From Chryseobacterium sp. R2A-55 (GTDB lineage: Bacteria; Bacteroidota; Bacteroidia; Flavobacteriales; Weeksellaceae), in assembly GCF_021401085.1 (NCBI RefSeq), contig NZ_JACBFP010000009.1, positions 62,001 through 126,000 on the forward strand: DNA of 64,000 nt. The letters run 5' to 3'. Made by a program: the position numbers and the translations under genes. Each line of letters starts with the position of its first letter. The first letter of the stretch is position 1. A model generated the notes under the pieces. It was not told the DNA's origin. It worked only from the letters and a program-made list of their open reading frames with translations, and searched no databases. Positions 61,585-64,000 of the stretch are shown here, one piece after another.

Positions 61585-61656
61585 ATAAATAGCCGCCAAT
61601 GCACGAATAACTTTCTTTAAGGTTGATGAATTCGTGCTTTCGTGGTCTTAAATAAT

Positions 61657-61998
61657 ATGAAAGAAGCAGAATTATGGAGCAAGGTTGAAGAGTTTTTCTC
61701 TGAAAATTTCGATACCGACAAACATCCGCAAATGGACACTATTTTATTCCTAATCGGTGTTCAGGAATTGGGAAGCGGAAAACAGAAATATACCAAAGAC
61801 GACAAGCTAAATATCCTGCACATAGCGGTTTGCAGGTTGCTTGAGCCTTTCGGGTACTATAAATTTTCCCATTATGACGATGATGGATATCCGCATTTTG
61901 AAGTGTTGGAAGCATTGCCGGAACTGAAACCGAATGAACAGCAGATTCTGATGAAGAAGGCGGTGATCCAGTATTTTATGGATGAGGACCTATTCTAA
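61657..61998 (+). CDS. Small conserved-looking protein of unknown function
   Basis: 113 residues from the ATG at 61657 (MKEAELWSKVEEFFSENFDT). Predicted all-helical and acidic, with LFLIGVQELGSGKQKYTKDD near residue 28, HIAVCRLLEPFGYYKFSHYD near 53, and a C-terminal VIQYFMDEDLF. I recognise no named family, but the sequence reads like a folded flavobacterial protein and not a chance frame. It converges with the SRPBCC gene, only a few bases apart. Confidence 0.65.
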   Translation: MKEAELWSKVEEFFSENFDTDKHPQMDTILFLIGVQELGSGKQKYTKDDKLNILHIAVCRLLEPFGYYKFSHYDDDGYPHFEVLEALPELKPNEQQILMKKAVIQYFMDEDLF

Positions 61999-62000
61999 TT

Positions 62001-62489
62001 CTATGGAGTAACTAGCTCTTCCAACTGGTTCAGCTGTGTTTCAAAACCCTCTCTGAATCCCATTTCCAGAATTTTGTTGAGGTCTTGCAAAGAATTGAAA
62101 TAGATATTAAAGGTCAATTTCGTGCCCTGTTCGATTCCGGTGAATCCAATGAGCCAGTTCAAGGTGGGAAGTTCAGTATTTACTTTCCCGTTTTCGTCGG
62201 TGAAAAAATCGGAAACGGCGATGCTTCTGTGGTTTTTGATTTCCTGATAGACCATACCCGCGAAATGTTTCTCATTTTCCGGACTCACCATGGCATAATT
62301 CCATGTTCCTCCTTCCCTGAAATCCATGTGTTCGGTCTTACATTTCCAGGGTTTCGGCGCCCACCACCGGTCGATCAGTTCCGGTTGGGTGTAGTTATTC
62401 CAAATTTCTGAAACATCTGTGGGATAAATTTTCATGATGTATAGTGAAAGTTGCTCTTCGTCTTTGGAAAAGGTGATCGGGGAATTCAT
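62001..62489 (-). CDS. SRPBCC / AHSA1-domain protein
   Basis: 162 residues from the ATG at 62489 (MNSPITFSKDEEQLSLYIMK). An activator-of-Hsp90-homologue-type hydrophobic-pocket domain: SEIWNNYTQPELIDRWWAPK near residue 26, FREGGTWNYAMVSPENEK near 57 and the C-terminal helix FREGFETQLNQLEELVTP. Such proteins bind lipids or small hydrophobic ligands; no ligand is evident here. It is a single-gene unit divergent from the histidine kinase gene. Confidence 0.88.
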   Translation of the reverse strand: MNSPITFSKDEEQLSLYIMKIYPTDVSEIWNNYTQPELIDRWWAPKPWKCKTEHMDFREGGTWNYAMVSPENEKHFAGMVYQEIKNHRSIAVSDFFTDENGKVNTELPTLNWLIGFTGIEQGTKLTFNIYFNSLQDLNKILEMGFREGFETQLNQLEELVTP

Positions 62490-62675
62490 ATTCTTAATTT
62501 TTAACAAATTTAGATTTTTATTTTTTAAATCACTGATTTAAAAACAAATACACACTGAATTCAAGAGAAATTGTTAAAAAAATATGATTTAAGACATTTT
62601 AAACAATATTTTAGCACAATTTTTGTTTTGTTATTCTTAAAATGAATAATTTTAACAAATCAAATTTAAAGTCAG

Positions 62676-64000
62676 TTGAATAATAAATTCATTCCTTTTA
62701 TTTCTGTGTTGATGACGATTTCCATGATCGTTTTCGTCACTTTGCAACTTTACTGGATCAAGGAGCTGTATTCCGCGCTGAATCAGGATTTTTCCAATAA
62801 GGTATATTCTGCAATGGAATCTTCAGCGATGAAGATTTCTCAATTGGAAGTAGATAAGTATCTGAACCAGGAGTACAAAAATTTCGGAAAGAATGTTATT
62901 GGCGGAAATAATACACAACCGACGCAGACCTATATCCAGCAAAATTCCGACTCTGCAAATCGTCAAACGATTACCTTCCAGAAAAGTATTGTGGAAAATC
63001 AGAATATTCCGATTTCGCAAAAAGGGGACAGTTTGAAACTCACCAAACTCTATACCGATGAAGGTATCCTGAAAATTAAGAAGGAAAGTACTTCCGAACC
63101 CTTGACTGCTCAGCTCAGCAAAGACATCAGCAATAATACTTATGCATTGCGGGAATTTGCGAAGCTGAGTGCATCTAATCTGCCGATTGAAAAGAGGGTG
63201 GACGAAAAAACGATTGACTCGGTGGTTTCCAAAGAATTGAAATTAAGCGGTTTGGATACCAGGTTTGGTTTTGCGGTCATTGATAAGCAGAACAAGATCA
63301 CCAAAGTGGCCAACAAAATTTACAACGACGAAAAAGACAAAAACAATTACACCTACCCCCTTTTCACGGACAGCAAAGATGTGACACTTTATACGCTGGC
63401 TTTGGTTTTTCCGCGAAAAGATTATTCTTTGGCCAAAAATAATCTGCCCATGCTGCTCGGAACGTTTATGTCCCTGCTCACCATTTTGGGGATTTATATT
63501 ATATCCATCAACTACATGATGCGGCAGAAAAAAATCTCGGATATTAAAACCGACTTTATCAACAACATGTCGCATGAGTTCAAAACTCCGCTGGCAACTA
63601 TTTCTGTGGCGACCGACTCCTTGAATAACGATAAAATAGCGACGAATCCCGAGAAAGTGAAATACTATTCTCAGCTCATCAAACAGGAGAATCTGAGAAT
63701 GAAAAAGCAGGTGGAGAATGTGCTGAATATGTCCAAACTCGAGAGAAATGAAGTTCAACTTTTCCTCAAAGAAACAGACGTTCGAGCATTGATTAAAAAA
63801 ATCACGGAGTCTTTCGGGTTGATTGTGGCGCAGAGAAACGGTACCTTGACGCAGGAGTTCAATACCGAGAAATATGTTTTCAAGATTGATGAGTTCCATA
63901 TTTCCAACGCATTGGTAAATCTGCTGGATAATGCAAACAAATATTCGCCGGAAAACCCTGCAATCACTGTGAGAACCCGGAACGAAGGAAATTGGTACGT
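62676..64000 (+). CDS. Membrane sensor histidine kinase (3' end outside window)
   Basis: 441 codons are visible, with the frame still open at 64000. I start it at a TTG (62676), giving MNNKFIPFISVLMTISMIVF; the next in-frame ATG at 62712 would cut into the first membrane helix. Two helices (residues 5-27 and about 258-280) flank a sensor domain of about 230 residues of no recognised type. The HisKA H-box is NNMSHEFKTPLATISVA with His at about residue 300. The HATPase N-box begins NALVNLLDNANKYSPENP near 412. Its response regulator would be expected just downstream, outside the window. Confidence 0.88.
   Translation, partial: MNNKFIPFISVLMTISMIVFVTLQLYWIKELYSALNQDFSNKVYSAMESSAMKISQLEVDKYLNQEYKNFGKNVIGGNNTQPTQTYIQQNSDSANRQTITFQKSIVENQNIPISQKGDSLKLTKLYTDEGILKIKKESTSEPLTAQLSKDISNNTYALREFAKLSASNLPIEKRVDEKTIDSVVSKELKLSGLDTRFGFAVIDKQNKITKVANKIYNDEKDKNNYTYPLFTDSKDVTLYTLALVFPRKDYSLAKNNLPMLLGTFMSLLTILGIYIISINYMMRQKKISDIKTDFINNMSHEFKTPLATISVATDSLNNDKIATNPEKVKYYSQLIKQENLRMKKQVENVLNMSKLERNEVQLFLKETDVRALIKKITESFGLIVAQRNGTLTQEFNTEKYVFKIDEFHISNALVNLLDNANKYSPENPAITVRTRNEGNWY

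Noticed and set aside
1-64000. CRISPR arrays, tRNA or rRNA genes, insertion sequences, prophage
   Set aside because: I looked for regularly spaced repeats, cloverleaf-like sequences, transposase and integrase motifs and found none.

Overview
The window is a 64-kb piece of a Bacteroidota chromosome, most likely a Chryseobacterium/Kaistella-type member of the Weeksellaceae (Flavobacteriales). Pointers are the protein sequences themselves, three secreted proteins with type IX secretion (T9SS) C-terminal sorting domains, mevalonate-pathway HMG-CoA reductase, DUF4271/DUF4296/IPExxxVDY-type lineage proteins, and repeated matches to the Bacteroidota sigma -7 box TAnnTTTG close upstream of genes. Most of the window is housekeeping. 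I see no rRNA, tRNA, CRISPR array, prophage, insertion sequence or integrase.

Layout. 1-0.9 kb: 3' end of groL. 1.1-2.4 kb: a helical regulator-like protein that looks frameshifted, divergent from a tiny transcription unit (palindrome, -7 box, 13-codon ORF, terminator). 2.9-10.1 kb: a minus-strand run of speA, thiN, PduO-type adenosyltransferase, an alpha/beta hydrolase, a DUF4241 protein and valS. 10.3-13.9 kb: a DUF1573 protein, PPK2, a CPBP protease, rnpB (minus strand) and an MscS channel. 14.0-16.8 kb: a T9SS-exported reprolysin-like protease split by an in-frame TGA, with a lipoprotein upstream. 17-23.7 kb: sucC, an EamA exporter, small membrane proteins, degradative-type HMG-CoA reductase and an ABC-F ATPase.

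24.4-35.3 kb: two T9SS/GEVED surface proteins flank clpB (minus strand) and a reduced phenylacetyl-CoA epoxidase cluster, paaE-small ORF-paaA-hutG, with no paaB, paaC or paaD. 35.5-39.7 kb: acpP-fabF-rnc-IPExxxVDY-pyk, tightly packed. 39.8-40.6 kb: rplU-rpmA behind a good promoter and before a strong terminator. 40.7-48.7 kb: an Fn3-like lipoprotein, an LpxH-like phosphoesterase, thiL, a thioesterase, a BaiN/HI0933 flavoprotein, a small lipoprotein, a CPA2 antiporter and another lipoprotein. 48.8-53.6 kb (minus): the envelope and quality-control block rsfS-ftsH-LUD-cdsA-psd. 53.7-64 kb: birA, an LptF/LptG permease, tgt, DUF4296, dolichol-phosphate-mannose-synthase-like glycosyltransferase, DUF4271, hemD, an S9 oligopeptidase, two small proteins, and a histidine kinase cut by the window end.

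Functional themes are protein quality control (GroEL, ClpB, FtsH), phospholipid and LPS envelope assembly (CdsA, Psd, LpxH-like, LptF/G), fatty-acid synthesis (AcpP, FabF), thiamine cofactor supply (ThiN, ThiL), and surface protein export by the T9SS. No clearly new multi-gene system is visible. The best leads are the reduced paa cluster, the two disrupted genes, the palindrome plus micro-ORF unit at 2.4 kb, and a structured non-coding stretch at 23.97-24.05 kb. Positions of short sites were read by eye and may be off by one base next to long homopolymers.
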